21,250 nt of DNA from Bacillota bacterium (GCA_023409435.1 JAEYHP010000042.1:1-21250), one strand, 5' to 3'. Shown: positions 6,754 to 13,686, numbered from the stretch's first letter. The notes: generated from the sequence alone by a model not told the origin. Made by a program: numbers and translations.

Positions 6754-6963
6754 CTAGTCTGGTATATATTCAACTATATCAGATAATTTGCAGTCAAGAA
6801 TCTTACAAAGCGCATTGAGCGTATTGGTAGAAACGGATTGATCGTTTTGTAACCGCAGTATCGTTGAACCGCTGATATTTTCATCCTTGCCCTTATTTCT
6901 TAGCGTATAGGTGGTTGCGCCTTTTCTCTTCATTGTTTTCCATAGTGGAGCATACGAAATCAG
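6754..6963 (-). CDS. Small Cro/CI-type HTH regulator (COG3655/YozG-like), CTG start
   Basis: A 69-residue protein reads LISYAPLWKTMKRKGATTYT and so on to SDIVEYIPD. It matches the compact regulator family with the usual pattern of a PLW-x-T-M-x-x-K-G beginning, a helix-turn-helix (here NISGSTILRLQNDQSVSTNT) and a closing L-C-x-I-L-x-C-x-x-x-D-I-V-E-Y. Family members normally begin M-I/L-x-Y. Here that codon is CTG (6961-6963), nine bases after GGAG, and a TGA lies three codons upstream, so no ATG or GTG can supply the N-terminus. It is either a genuine rare CTG start or a weakened gene; the next ATG would remove ten residues. It is divergent from the small gene at 7052 with an 88-base shared spacer, which suggests autoregulation. 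Confidence 0.75.
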   Translation of the reverse strand: MISYAPLWKTMKRKGATTYTLRNKGKDENISGSTILRLQNDQSVSTNTLNALCKILDCKLSDIVEYIPD

Positions 6964-6978
6964 ATTTATTCACTCCTC

Positions 6979-7006
6979 TTTACTTTTCTACATTATGCCC
7001 TATAAT
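6979..7006 (+). promoter_or_regulatory. Promoter of the small gene at 7052
   Basis: TATAAT (7001-7006) is a perfect -10 box. TTTACT (6979-6984) is a four-of-six -35 at 16 bases. RNA would start near 7013 with a leader of about 40 bases. The octamer ATGGACAT (7005-7012) recurs as TTGGACAT at 7031-7038, a direct repeat 26 bases apart that could bind the divergent HTH protein (inference). Confidence 0.55.
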
Positions 7007-7051
7007 GGACATATGCCGATATGATCAATATTGGACATAAAGGAGAGGCGA

Positions 7052-7315
7052 ATGATGGATTATCAAAGGGCTTATAAGATTTTGTTTAATGAAATTACGG
7101 ACGCACTTAATGAGCTGGAGAAGGCGAGCGAAAAATTTCCGGAAATAATTAAAGCAGAAATGATATTGCAAAACGCGCAACGGCAAACGGAAGACATGTA
7201 TATTGAGGCCGAAACGGAGCCCATCCTGTTTCATGCGGGGGAACGTTCTTATAGAGAATCTTTTTCTTCTGCGCCGGGCTTTTCTTCTTCAACCTTCTCA
7301 AACTCTGTCCGGTAA
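7052..7315 (+). CDS. Small hypothetical protein, helical N-terminal part, questionable C-terminus
   Basis: This encodes 87 residues starting MMDYQRAYKILFNEITDALN, with AGGAG six bases before the ATG. Residues 1-55 are amphipathic and charged (DALNELEKASEKFPEIIKAEM) and likely helical, ending in MYIEAETEP. They resemble small uncharacterised proteins found beside phage-type regulators in Clostridia, but I cannot name a family. From about residue 66 the sequence turns serine-rich (SYRESFSSAPGFSSSTFSNS). That part is exactly the antisense of the C-terminus of the minus-strand gene at 7249-7656, with a 67-base overlap. The simplest reading is that the original stop was lost and translation now runs into the neighbour. 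It is divergent from the HTH gene and probably its target or partner. Confidence 0.5.
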   Translation: MMDYQRAYKILFNEITDALNELEKASEKFPEIIKAEMILQNAQRQTEDMYIEAETEPILFHAGERSYRESFSSAPGFSSSTFSNSVR

Positions 7316-7656
7316 TAGGAGTAAAGCCCGGGCAGCACGTTAGCCGATATTATTACCGCCAGGGCAAGAAGAATGTTCCAAAAGAGGTTGGGTAGCCGCA
7401 GGGCGGTTACTGCAAACAAACCCGGCATGAAAAGAATAAAGAAAAGCCATACCGAAGAGACGGTTTTCGTCAATCGGTAGCTGGTCTTTTGCTTTTTGCA
7501 GACGACGATATCCGAGGTGCGGTCCGCCAGCGGCTTCGGTTGATTTGAATAAATACCAGAGGTAGCAGGAAAACGGCGGCGCGGTTCGTTGCGGCATCTC
7601 TTAATACTCCTTTCGTCTATGATACCCGGATTGTTTGCAAAAGAGGAAGTATCCAT
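7249..7656 (-). CDS. Hypothetical two-helix membrane protein, 5' end uncertain
   Basis: The frame gives up to 135 residues. The C-terminal half is convincingly coding, with two hydrophobic helices (VWLFFILFMPGLFAVTAL and LFWNILLALAVIISANVLPG) and an acidic tail (EEEKPGAEEKDSL). The N-terminal part is doubtful. The ATG at 7656 has no ribosome binding site. The only good one, GAAAGGAG near 7605, serves an ATG at 7597 in a different frame (MPQRTAPPFSCYL). A frameshift between 7440 and 7590 would join that start to the membrane part, so the gene may be broken. I do not recognise the family. It lies between the small accessory genes and hypA, facing the plus-strand gene tail to tail. Confidence 0.45.
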   Translation of the reverse strand: MDTSSFANNPGIIDERSIKRCRNEPRRRFPATSGIYSNQPKPLADRTSDIVVCKKQKTSYRLTKTVSSVWLFFILFMPGLFAVTALRLPNLFWNILLALAVIISANVLPGLYSYYRTEFEKVEEEKPGAEEKDSL

Positions 7657-7730
7657 ACCAATTATTACAGGACCCGCGCCCCTTGTTCAACCGCTTCTCC
7701 AAATTCGGCCCGATAGGGCGGCATTCAACA

Positions 7731-7763
7731 AAAGACGCCCGCCCCCTAATGCGGGGCTGGGCG
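7731..7763 (-). terminator. Terminator of the DUF5692-hypB-flavoprotein-hypA operon
   Basis: CGCCC (7736-7740) and CCCC (7742-7745) pair with GGGG (7753-7756) and GGGCG (7759-7763). On the minus strand the GC-rich stem is followed by TCTTTTG. It sits about 25 bases past the hypA stop, the right place and orientation to end the operon. Confidence 0.7.
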
Positions 7764-7786
7764 CTGAGGCAAACCTGTCCAGTCGC

Positions 7787-8128
7787 TTATCGCGCGACGA
7801 TTTCTTTAATATAAAATTCTCTCCCGCCCAAAAGCTCCCACCTGCGGCCACCGCAGTGCGGGCAGAGAAAATTGCTGCCTGGCAGATTGAACACCTTGCT
7901 GCAATCCTTGCACATGCCGTTGCCGGGCAGGATCTCAATTTCAAGTTTTGCGTTCTCCAATATGGTGCCATCCGCCGCCACGGGGAAGCATGCTTCCACA
8001 TAGCGCGGGATCATGGAGGAAAGCTCGCCGATCTGCAGCACCAGCGTCTCGATCTCAGCCAGGCGCTGTTCCACCGCCACCTTCTCCACGGCCTTTACCA
8101 CTTCTATGACAACGCTCAGTTCATGCAT
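7787..8128 (-). CDS. hypA: Nickel-insertion protein HypA
   Basis: HypA is a 113-residue cytoplasmic metallochaperone. The N-terminus is MHELSVV, where H2 and E3 with the amino terminus form the nickel site. A structural zinc site follows with C73-C76 (CKDC) and C89-C92 (CPHC), in the usual CxxC-x12-CxxC spacing. In known systems HypA works with HypB to load Ni into NiFe hydrogenase, and in some species urease. It is the last gene of the operon, starting nine bases after the flavoprotein stop. No hydrogenase or urease genes are visible. The target enzyme is either elsewhere in the genome or is something new linked to this operon. Motifs and length leave little doubt about family identity. Confidence 0.95.
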   Translation of the reverse strand: MHELSVVIEVVKAVEKVAVEQRLAEIETLVLQIGELSSMIPRYVEACFPVAADGTILENAKLEIEILPGNGMCKDCSKVFNLPGSNFLCPHCGGRRWELLGGREFYIKEIVAR

Positions 8129-8136
8129 TGCATGCC

Positions 8137-10818
8137 CTATTCCTTCACAAACACCCGCGCGACCTTTTTGAGCGCGATCCTGCCCTGGCGCTTCAACATA
8201 TGCTTCACGATCCGGGGCTTGAGGTCCTTAAACTCCACGCCCTCGCCGTCGTACTTGCGGACAAGCGATATGGCGTCGAATTTACACTTGGTGGTGCATA
8301 CGCCGCAGCCCACGCAGAGGAACTCATCCACCACGGTCGCGCCACAGCTTAAGCAGCGCTCGGTCTCTTTTTTGACCTGCTCCTCGGTGAAGGTGCCGCG
8401 TAGATCCCGGAAGGTCTCCCTGGACTGCTTGCCGTCAACATGGCCGGCGGAATGCCGGGGCGCGCGGTCGTAGCCCAAAAGCTCAATGTTCTCCTTATCC
8501 AGCGCCCGGTATTCGCGGCGGCTTCGGCCAATGGTCAGGCTCTGGCCGGGGTGGACGGCGCGGTGGATAGAAACGGCGCCCTGCTTGCCGGTGGCGATGG
8601 CGTCTATCACGAATTTCGGGCCTGTCAGCGCGTCGCCGCCCGCGAATACGTCCGGTTCCGCCGTCTGGTAGGTGAACGGATCGGCTTTGATGGTACCGTT
8701 GCGGTTCAGCTCGATTTTCGTGCCTTCTAACAGCTTGCCCCAGTCGATGCCCTGGCCTATGGAAAGAAGTACATGGTCCGCGGGCACAGTCTTGGTATCT
8801 TCTTCATCATAGGCCGGGTTGAACCTGCCGTTTTCATCGAACACGCGCACACAGCGCTTGAATTCCACGCCGGTAACGCGCCCGTTCTCGGTCACGATGC
8901 GCTTGGGACCCCAGGAATTGTTTACGGCAATGCCTTCGTCCATGGCCTCGTGCACTTCCTCATCGAGCGCGGGCATTTCTTTGCGGCTTTCAAGGCAGTA
9001 GAGTTCTACCTGCTCCGCGCCTACGCGCGCAGCGGTGCGCGCCACGTCTATGGCCACGTTGCCGCCGCCTATGACGATGATGTTGCCCTGTAGTTTCACA
9101 TCTTCACCAAGGTTCACATTGCGCAGGAAATCCACGCCGGTAGTAACACCCTCGGCATCCTCCCCTTCGATGTTGAGCATGCGGCCCGCCTGCGCGCCGA
9201 TGGCGAGGTAGAACGCCTCATACCCTTCTTTGCGCAGATCGTGTAAGGTGACGTCGCGGCCCACCTCCACGCCGGGCTGGAATGTGACGCCAAGCTCTTT
9301 GAGAATTTCGATCTCAGCGTTCACCACGTCCTTTTCCAGCCGGAAGGAGGGGATGCCCAGCGTCATCATGCCGCCCAAAGCCCTTTGCTTTTCAAACACG
9401 GTTACCTTGTAGCCGTCAATTGCGAGATAATACGCGCAGGCGAGCCCTGCGGGTCCTGCGCCGATCACGGCAATTTTGCTGCCGTACTGATGCCGGATGG
9501 CGGGCACATAGCGGCTTTCCTGCTTCAAATCCTGCTCGGCGATGAATTTCTTGATTTCGTCTATGGCGACGGGGTCGTCCACATCCCCGCGCGTACAGGC
9601 CGATTCGCACTTTCTCGGGCAGACGCGGCCGCAAACCGCCGGGAACGGGTTCTCGTTCTTAATGAGTTCCAGCGCCTCGGTATAGCGGCCCTGGGAGGCA
9701 AGTTTGATGTAGCCCTGTATGGCGATGTGCGCGGGGCACTCCGTCTTACACGGGCTGGTGCCGCTGTCCACCACTTCTTTGCGGTTGAAGCGGTAGTCCG
9801 GGTTCCATTTGTCCGGGCCCCACTCGGTATCGTGGGGCAATTCCCGCTTCTTTTCCGGGATGGGCGTCTTTGTGCACAGCTTCTGCCCAAGCTTCAGCGC
9901 GTTGACATTGCAGCCTGTGACGCATTCGCCGCAGGCGACGCATTTTTCCGTATCCACATGGGACACGTAGTTGGATCTTACCATGTCCGGGTTTAAAAAC
10001 AGTTCGGCGGTCCGCAGCGAAAGGCACGAACACCCGCAGCAGTTGCAGATGGCGTGGGTCTTGCCCGAGCCGTCGGTATTGGGAATCTGGTGAACGAGGC
10101 CGTTTTGTTCGGCGCGTTGTATAATTTCGAACGCTTCCTCGCGGGTGATCTCCCTGCCCCTGCCGGTGCGGATATAGTATTCCGCGGCGTGCCCCATCTG
10201 GATGCACATATCCTCCTTCAAGTGCCCGCAGCCCTCGCCCATGATCTCGCGCGCGGTGCGGCAGGAACAGTCGGAGACGGAGAAAACGTCGTTTTCATTG
10301 AGGTAGCGCGAAACCTCCTCGTAGGAGGCGCGCCGGGTTTCTCCCATGATGGATTTTTCGATGGGGATGACGCGCATCAGCCCAAGGCCCACCGGAAAAT
10401 TGCCCGCGGTCTTCGGGCCGCGTACGCGGCCGTAAGCTTCAAACGATTCCGCGATCTGCGGGTACTTGCGCACATTTTCCTTATTGTTGACCATCATTTC
10501 CATGATGCCGGGGATCCAGGTATCGTACCAGTATTTGTCCTCGCCGTCGATTTTGTTGACGAAGCAGACCCCGGCCATGGCGAGTTCCCACAATATCTTT
10601 GCGGTTTGCTCTACGGATTTTCCGCACAGCGCCGCAACCTCCTGCGCGGTCTTGGGCACGCGCATATCAAGACATAGCGCCACGGAGGCCATGTCGTCCG
10701 TGACGACAGGCTCCAGGATACGGTATTCCGGGTCGGCCGCCGTAATGGCATCTTTTGCGCCCATTTTCTTTCTGCTGACCTTGTTGGCATACTCCAGTAC
10801 CTTCAACTTTATCGCCAT
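8137..10818 (-). CDS. Multi-domain Fe-S/FAD/NAD(P) oxidoreductase (GltD-like core, extra N-terminal Fe-S module)
   Basis: This is an 893-residue soluble protein. Residues 40-95 look like a winged-helix fold. Residues 183-208 hold a cysteine cluster (DCSCRTAREIMGEGCGH then MCIQMGH), and 258-265 read CNCCGCSC. A ferredoxin motif CVACGECVTGC lies at 293-303. From 355 onward it is like the NADPH-glutamate synthase small subunit and its relatives: an Fe-S domain (C357, C361, C396, C400, C404, C408), FAD-binding GAGPAG (453-458), NAD(P)-binding GGGNVA (584-589) and GGDA (727-730). A C-terminal ferredoxin-like domain (C822, C825, C835, C838, C841, C845) completes it. It should move electrons between NAD(P)H, FAD and several [4Fe-4S] clusters, perhaps to ferredoxin. 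No GltB-type partner is adjacent, so glutamate synthesis is unlikely. It lies between hypB (17 bases) and hypA (8 bases). The start follows GGAAGGG. Confidence 0.88.
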   Translation of the reverse strand: MAIKLKVLEYANKVSRKKMGAKDAITAADPEYRILEPVVTDDMASVALCLDMRVPKTAQEVAALCGKSVEQTAKILWELAMAGVCFVNKIDGEDKYWYDTWIPGIMEMMVNNKENVRKYPQIAESFEAYGRVRGPKTAGNFPVGLGLMRVIPIEKSIMGETRRASYEEVSRYLNENDVFSVSDCSCRTAREIMGEGCGHLKEDMCIQMGHAAEYYIRTGRGREITREEAFEIIQRAEQNGLVHQIPNTDGSGKTHAICNCCGCSCLSLRTAELFLNPDMVRSNYVSHVDTEKCVACGECVTGCNVNALKLGQKLCTKTPIPEKKRELPHDTEWGPDKWNPDYRFNRKEVVDSGTSPCKTECPAHIAIQGYIKLASQGRYTEALELIKNENPFPAVCGRVCPRKCESACTRGDVDDPVAIDEIKKFIAEQDLKQESRYVPAIRHQYGSKIAVIGAGPAGLACAYYLAIDGYKVTVFEKQRALGGMMTLGIPSFRLEKDVVNAEIEILKELGVTFQPGVEVGRDVTLHDLRKEGYEAFYLAIGAQAGRMLNIEGEDAEGVTTGVDFLRNVNLGEDVKLQGNIIVIGGGNVAIDVARTAARVGAEQVELYCLESRKEMPALDEEVHEAMDEGIAVNNSWGPKRIVTENGRVTGVEFKRCVRVFDENGRFNPAYDEEDTKTVPADHVLLSIGQGIDWGKLLEGTKIELNRNGTIKADPFTYQTAEPDVFAGGDALTGPKFVIDAIATGKQGAVSIHRAVHPGQSLTIGRSRREYRALDKENIELLGYDRAPRHSAGHVDGKQSRETFRDLRGTFTEEQVKKETERCLSCGATVVDEFLCVGCGVCTTKCKFDAISLVRKYDGEGVEFKDLKPRIVKHMLKRQGRIALKKVARVFVKE

Positions 10819-10835
10819 CTTCTATTCCCTTCCTG

Positions 10836-11507
10836 TCAGTCTTCGTTCCAGGCGTGCGCCTGCTGCCGGAGCCAGCCGATCCATTCCTCCATCCCCTCGC
10901 CCGTCTTGGCGGATATGGGAATGACCTTCACATTTGGGTTGAGTTTTTTCGCCCGCTCCGTGCAGGCGGCGATATCAAAATCGAAGTAGTTAAGCGCGTC
11001 GATCTTGTTGATGAGCAGCACATCCACAATGGAGAACATCAGCGGGTATTTTAAGGGCTTGTCGTCTCCTTCGGGCACGCTTAAAATCATGGCGTTTTTG
11101 GACGCTCCGGTATCGAATTCCGCCGGGCAGACGAGGTTTCCCACGTTTTCGAGTATCGCGAGGTCGATACCCTCAATCCCCAGTCCTTCTATTCCCTGCC
11201 GGGTCATATCCGCGTCCAGGTGGCACATGCCGCCGGTATGGAGCTGTATGACCTTGACGCCGGTTTTTGCAATCATCCGCGCGTCCACGTCCGAATCGAT
11301 ATCCGCTTCCATCACGCCGATACGGAATTCATCTTTCAATGCTTCGATGGTCCTAGTGAGCGTGGTGGTCTTTCCGGAGCCCGGGGAGGACATCAGGTTT
11401 AACAAAAACGTCTTGTTCGCCTTTAGTTCCCGGCGTAAAAGCTCCGCCTGATGATCGTTGTTTGCAAATACGCTCTCTTTGATTTCCAGTATCCGAAACG
11501 GTTCCAT
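10836..11507 (-). CDS. hypB: Nickel-insertion GTPase HypB
   Basis: HypB is a 223-residue SIMIBI GTPase that drives nickel transfer together with HypA. Walker A is SSPGSGKTT (about 40-48), the base-recognition motif is NKID (167-170), and the metal site at the dimer interface is intact with C95-H96 (GMCHLD) and C127 (NLVCPAEFDTG). The histidine-rich or CxxCGC N-terminal nickel store of some homologues is absent. The ATG at 11507 is used because GGAGG lies eight bases upstream; the in-frame ATG five codons earlier contains that site. It is separated from the upstream DUF5692 gene by 168 bases holding repeat units, and from the downstream flavoprotein by 17 bases. It probably shares the operon's promoter at 12741-12769. 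Confidence 0.95.
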   Translation of the reverse strand: MEPFRILEIKESVFANNDHQAELLRRELKANKTFLLNLMSSPGSGKTTTLTRTIEALKDEFRIGVMEADIDSDVDARMIAKTGVKVIQLHTGGMCHLDADMTRQGIEGLGIEGIDLAILENVGNLVCPAEFDTGASKNAMILSVPEGDDKPLKYPLMFSIVDVLLINKIDALNYFDFDIAACTERAKKLNPNVKVIPISAKTGEGMEEWIGWLRQQAHAWNED

Positions 11508-11541
11508 GCTGATTGCCTCCATTGAGAAGTGGTTTTGTTGC

Positions 11542-11680
11542 TGTAGGGGCGGCTAGTAGCCGCCCGCGTTCTCGAACATACCCCAAATAACAGCAAAGCA
11601 GGTAATTTCGGGCGGATACTATCTGCCCCTACAAGGGGTAATGCACCTTTTGCGGGCCGATGAGGGCATCGGCGCCTACA
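11542..11680. repeat. Three copies of a TGTAGGGGC...CCGCCCG palindromic repeat
   Basis: Unit 1 (11542-11566, plus) and unit 2 (11609-11633, minus) are inverted 25-base copies matching at 22 positions; both begin TGTAGGGGC and end CCGCCCG with an internal short palindrome. A third, diverged copy (11652-11680, minus) begins TGTAGGCGCCGATG and ends CGGCCCGC. The arrangement resembles REP or tiny MITE-like elements. The third copy overlaps the end of the DUF5692 gene and supplies its TAG stop. Confidence 0.75.
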
Positions 11681-12617
11681 TTTTACCTGAAATGCTGTTG
11701 CCCTGCGTTACGCACGCGACTTCCTTATAAACCCCAAGGTCGGTATACAGTTCCTGCTTGAGCGGGTTCAATTTATACTTGCGCACGCGGTAAACGGCGT
11801 AGACGAGCACCGCGATATTGGCCGCAAGCGAAAGCGCGCTTACGGTAAACAGCGCTGCGGGGTTATGGCTGGCTTTCACCGCGAATATGGTATCGTCCAC
11901 AAACGTGGGGTACGCCATGGTGAACATCATCCAGAACGCCAGCGTATGCGCCCGGTGCTGCAGCCATGCGCCTTTTTTAATAAAGAATGCCGCAAGCGTG
12001 GGGGCGATCAAAAGCGCCGCGCCCGCGTAGAAGGAGTGGTCCGACACGCAGTTGTACACATACGCAAAGTTCCAAAGGTCGTATGCGATCACCCAGAACC
12101 ACAGCATATCCGGCCACATCATGTCCCGCCGTTTATCCCGGCTCACATAAATGCCCATGCAGCCCGAAATGGTGACGATATTCAATATCCCCGCAATTCC
12201 GTTCATGATGTTCCAGGGACCTCCCACCATCACAACGCCGTCCACGACGCCGCTGAGGCTGAAGCATTCAAAATCGCGGATACAGGCCTCCAAAATATTG
12301 ATGGCGAGTATGAGCGGCGGGAAAATGACGCGAAACTTGCTTTTTTCCACCTTGGGCACCATGCGAATGAGCAAAAAGCCCAAACACCCCGCCAGCGCGG
12401 AATACACCTTGACCCAGTGGAACCAGGTTCCCGTGCTTGAGCCCGCCCCTGCCGTATTGGGCCATACGAATATGGTCAATAGAAGCGGCAGCAGCATAAA
12501 GCAGGCGAGCGCCGTCCATTTGTTGATGCGGGAAAATTCGTTAAGCAGGATCAGGCCAAGCGTTACGCCCAGGAACATTAGCCACGTATACCAGGGGATT
12601 GCTTCAAATAAAAACAT
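11676..12617 (-). CDS. DUF5692-family polytopic membrane protein
   Basis: The protein has 313 residues and about eight hydrophobic segments, beginning MFLFEAIPWYTWLMFLGVTL. Aromatic and acidic residues lie within or next to helices (RDFECFSLSGVVDG, GGPWNIMNGIAGILN, AYDLWNFAYVYNCVSDHSFY). These match my recollection of the uncharacterised DUF5692 family; no function is established that I know of. Conserved Asp, Glu, His and Cys residues close to helices could suggest metal or electron handling, but that is speculation. The start is firm, with AAGGAGG seven bases upstream. It is the first gene of the hyp operon, behind a strong promoter with a GntR-type operator. The stop codon comes from an inserted repeat, so the native C-terminus may have been altered by a few residues. 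Confidence 0.8.
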   Translation of the reverse strand: MFLFEAIPWYTWLMFLGVTLGLILLNEFSRINKWTALACFMLLPLLLTIFVWPNTAGAGSSTGTWFHWVKVYSALAGCLGFLLIRMVPKVEKSKFRVIFPPLILAINILEACIRDFECFSLSGVVDGVVMVGGPWNIMNGIAGILNIVTISGCMGIYVSRDKRRDMMWPDMLWFWVIAYDLWNFAYVYNCVSDHSFYAGAALLIAPTLAAFFIKKGAWLQHRAHTLAFWMMFTMAYPTFVDDTIFAVKASHNPAALFTVSALSLAANIAVLVYAVYRVRKYKLNPLKQELYTDLGVYKEVACVTQGNSISGKM

Positions 12618-12716
12618 ATGGGACCCTCCTTGACCATCTTTGTATGGGGAGTTGTAAGCGCAAGGAAACGGATATCAGGTTACCGAAAATTAAGCGACAC
12701 GCTGGATATGCCAATA

Positions 12717-12729
12717 CTGGTTGAACCAG
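12717..12729. promoter_or_regulatory. Probable GntR/FadR-type operator
   Basis: CTGGTT-G-AACCAG is a perfect 13-base palindrome containing TGGT-N3-ACCA, the form typical of FadR-subfamily GntR operators. It lies about 5-17 bases downstream of the start predicted from the promoter at 12741-12769, where a bound protein would block the hyp operon. The divergent gntR gene at 12896 is the obvious source of the regulator. Confidence 0.65.
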
Positions 12730-12740
12730 ATTTCGTACAC

Positions 12741-12769
12741 AGTATATCATCTTGTTAATTATGCGTCAA
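12741..12769 (-). promoter_or_regulatory. Promoter of the DUF5692-hyp operon
   Basis: On the minus strand TTGACG (12764-12769) and TATACT (12741-12746) are 17 bases apart, a near-consensus sigma-A promoter. RNA would start near 12734, giving a leader of about 117 bases before the ATG at 12617. I see no riboswitch-like fold in that leader. Confidence 0.75.
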
Positions 12770-12816
12770 TCATATCTGTACTGCAGTAATCTCGGCATAT
12801 GTAAAGATGTGCGCAA

Positions 12817-12845
12817 TTGTATTTCAAATATATTCGTGCTAAAAT
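12817..12845 (+). promoter_or_regulatory. Promoter of the gntR gene
   Basis: TTGTAT (12817-12822) and TAAAAT (12840-12845) are 17 bases apart on the plus strand. RNA would start near 12852, about 44 bases before the chosen ATG. The operator palindrome lies about 90 bases upstream of this -35 box, so direct autorepression through that site is not obvious. Confidence 0.55.
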
Positions 12846-12895
12846 GTCATTGGTATGTGGCTGAGCCACAGGGCAGAAAGAAGGAACAAAAGCAG

Positions 12896-13603
12896 ATGCA
12901 GTTTGCAAAACTCAGCGCGCCTTCGCTCAAGGAGCTTTTTGTACAGGAACTCGAGCACATGATTCTTTCGGGCAGGCTAATTATCGGCACACAGCTTCCG
13001 CCGGAGCGCGAACTGGCGCAGAGTATGCAAATAAGCCGCGCCGTGGTCAACGCGGGCTTGAACGAAATGGAAAGCAAGGGTTTTTTGGAGGTCCGCCCGC
13101 GCGTGGGCACATTCGTGGCGGATTACCGGCGCAAGGGCACGGCGGATACGCTGCTTTCCATTATGAAATACAACGGCGGGCGGCTGCAGCGGGACGATAT
13201 CCGCTCCATATTGGAAATCAAGGAAGTGTTGGACCGCCTGGCGGCGCAGCTCGCTATCCCCAGGATTATGGATGAAGAAATCGTGCTGCTTAAAACATAT
13301 GCGGATGCCCTGAAGGCGGCGGATTCGCCGGAGGCCGCTGCGGAGGCGGTGTTTTCCTTCCACCATGAGCTTGCCCTGATCTCCGGCAATACGCTCGTGC
13401 CGCTCATCTACTATTCCTTTAAAGCACCCATATTGAGCCTGTGGGAGCGCTTCTGCATCAAGTACGGCGTTTCGGCGCTGCACCAGAATACGGCGCGGCT
13501 GTTCGACGCCATAACAAAACGGGACCTGCCCCTGGCGGAGCAGGTGATCGAGGCCGCCATTGCCGCCTGCATCAGCGGCCCGCAACAGATTTACAGCGAG
13601 TGA
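12896..13603 (+). CDS. GntR-family transcriptional regulator (FadR subfamily, FCD domain)
   Basis: The protein has 235 residues, the usual FadR-subfamily length. Residues 8-75 are the winged helix, with LEHMILSGRLIIGTQLPPER and MQISRAVVNAGLNEMESKGF followed by the wing VRPRVGTFV. The C-terminal all-helical FCD domain covers about 95-225, with the effector-side motif FHHELALISGN. Effectors of this subfamily are usually small carboxylates bound beside a metal. The start at 12896 has AAGGA ten bases upstream; an in-frame extension to 12752 would run through the promoters and is rejected. It is divergent from the DUF5692-hyp operon, whose promoter carries a TGGT-N3-ACCA palindrome, so it is very likely the operon's repressor, released by an unknown metabolite. 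Confidence 0.9.
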   Translation: MQFAKLSAPSLKELFVQELEHMILSGRLIIGTQLPPERELAQSMQISRAVVNAGLNEMESKGFLEVRPRVGTFVADYRRKGTADTLLSIMKYNGGRLQRDDIRSILEIKEVLDRLAAQLAIPRIMDEEIVLLKTYADALKAADSPEAAAEAVFSFHHELALISGNTLVPLIYYSFKAPILSLWERFCIKYGVSALHQNTARLFDAITKRDLPLAEQVIEAAIAACISGPQQIYSE

Positions 13604-13686
13604 AGGACGCCGTTAAGTCCGTGCTTAAGCAGATTCCATTTAACCTATTGGTTGAATTCTCCGCGCTTTTTTTGCATACCATTCGC

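Noticed and set aside
7589..8473. Plus-strand open frame (294 codons) over hypA and the flavoprotein 3' end
   Set aside because: It is antisense to clearly conserved hypA and the ferredoxin-like domain, with low-complexity composition and no family resemblance.
8137..10818. Glutamate synthase small subunit (GltD)
   Set aside because: The core is GltD-like but the protein is about twice as long, with extra Fe-S modules, and no GltB partner is nearby; the resemblance marks the electron-transfer fold only.
12618..12740. Riboswitch in the leader of the DUF5692 operon
   Set aside because: About 117 bases are available, but I see no conserved aptamer pattern or terminator/antiterminator pair; the palindrome is better explained as a GntR operator.
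12752..12895. N-terminal extension of the GntR protein to the ATG at 12752
   Set aside because: The extension would overlap the divergent promoters, has no SD, and precedes the normal FadR-type N-terminus; ATG 12896 has AAGGA.
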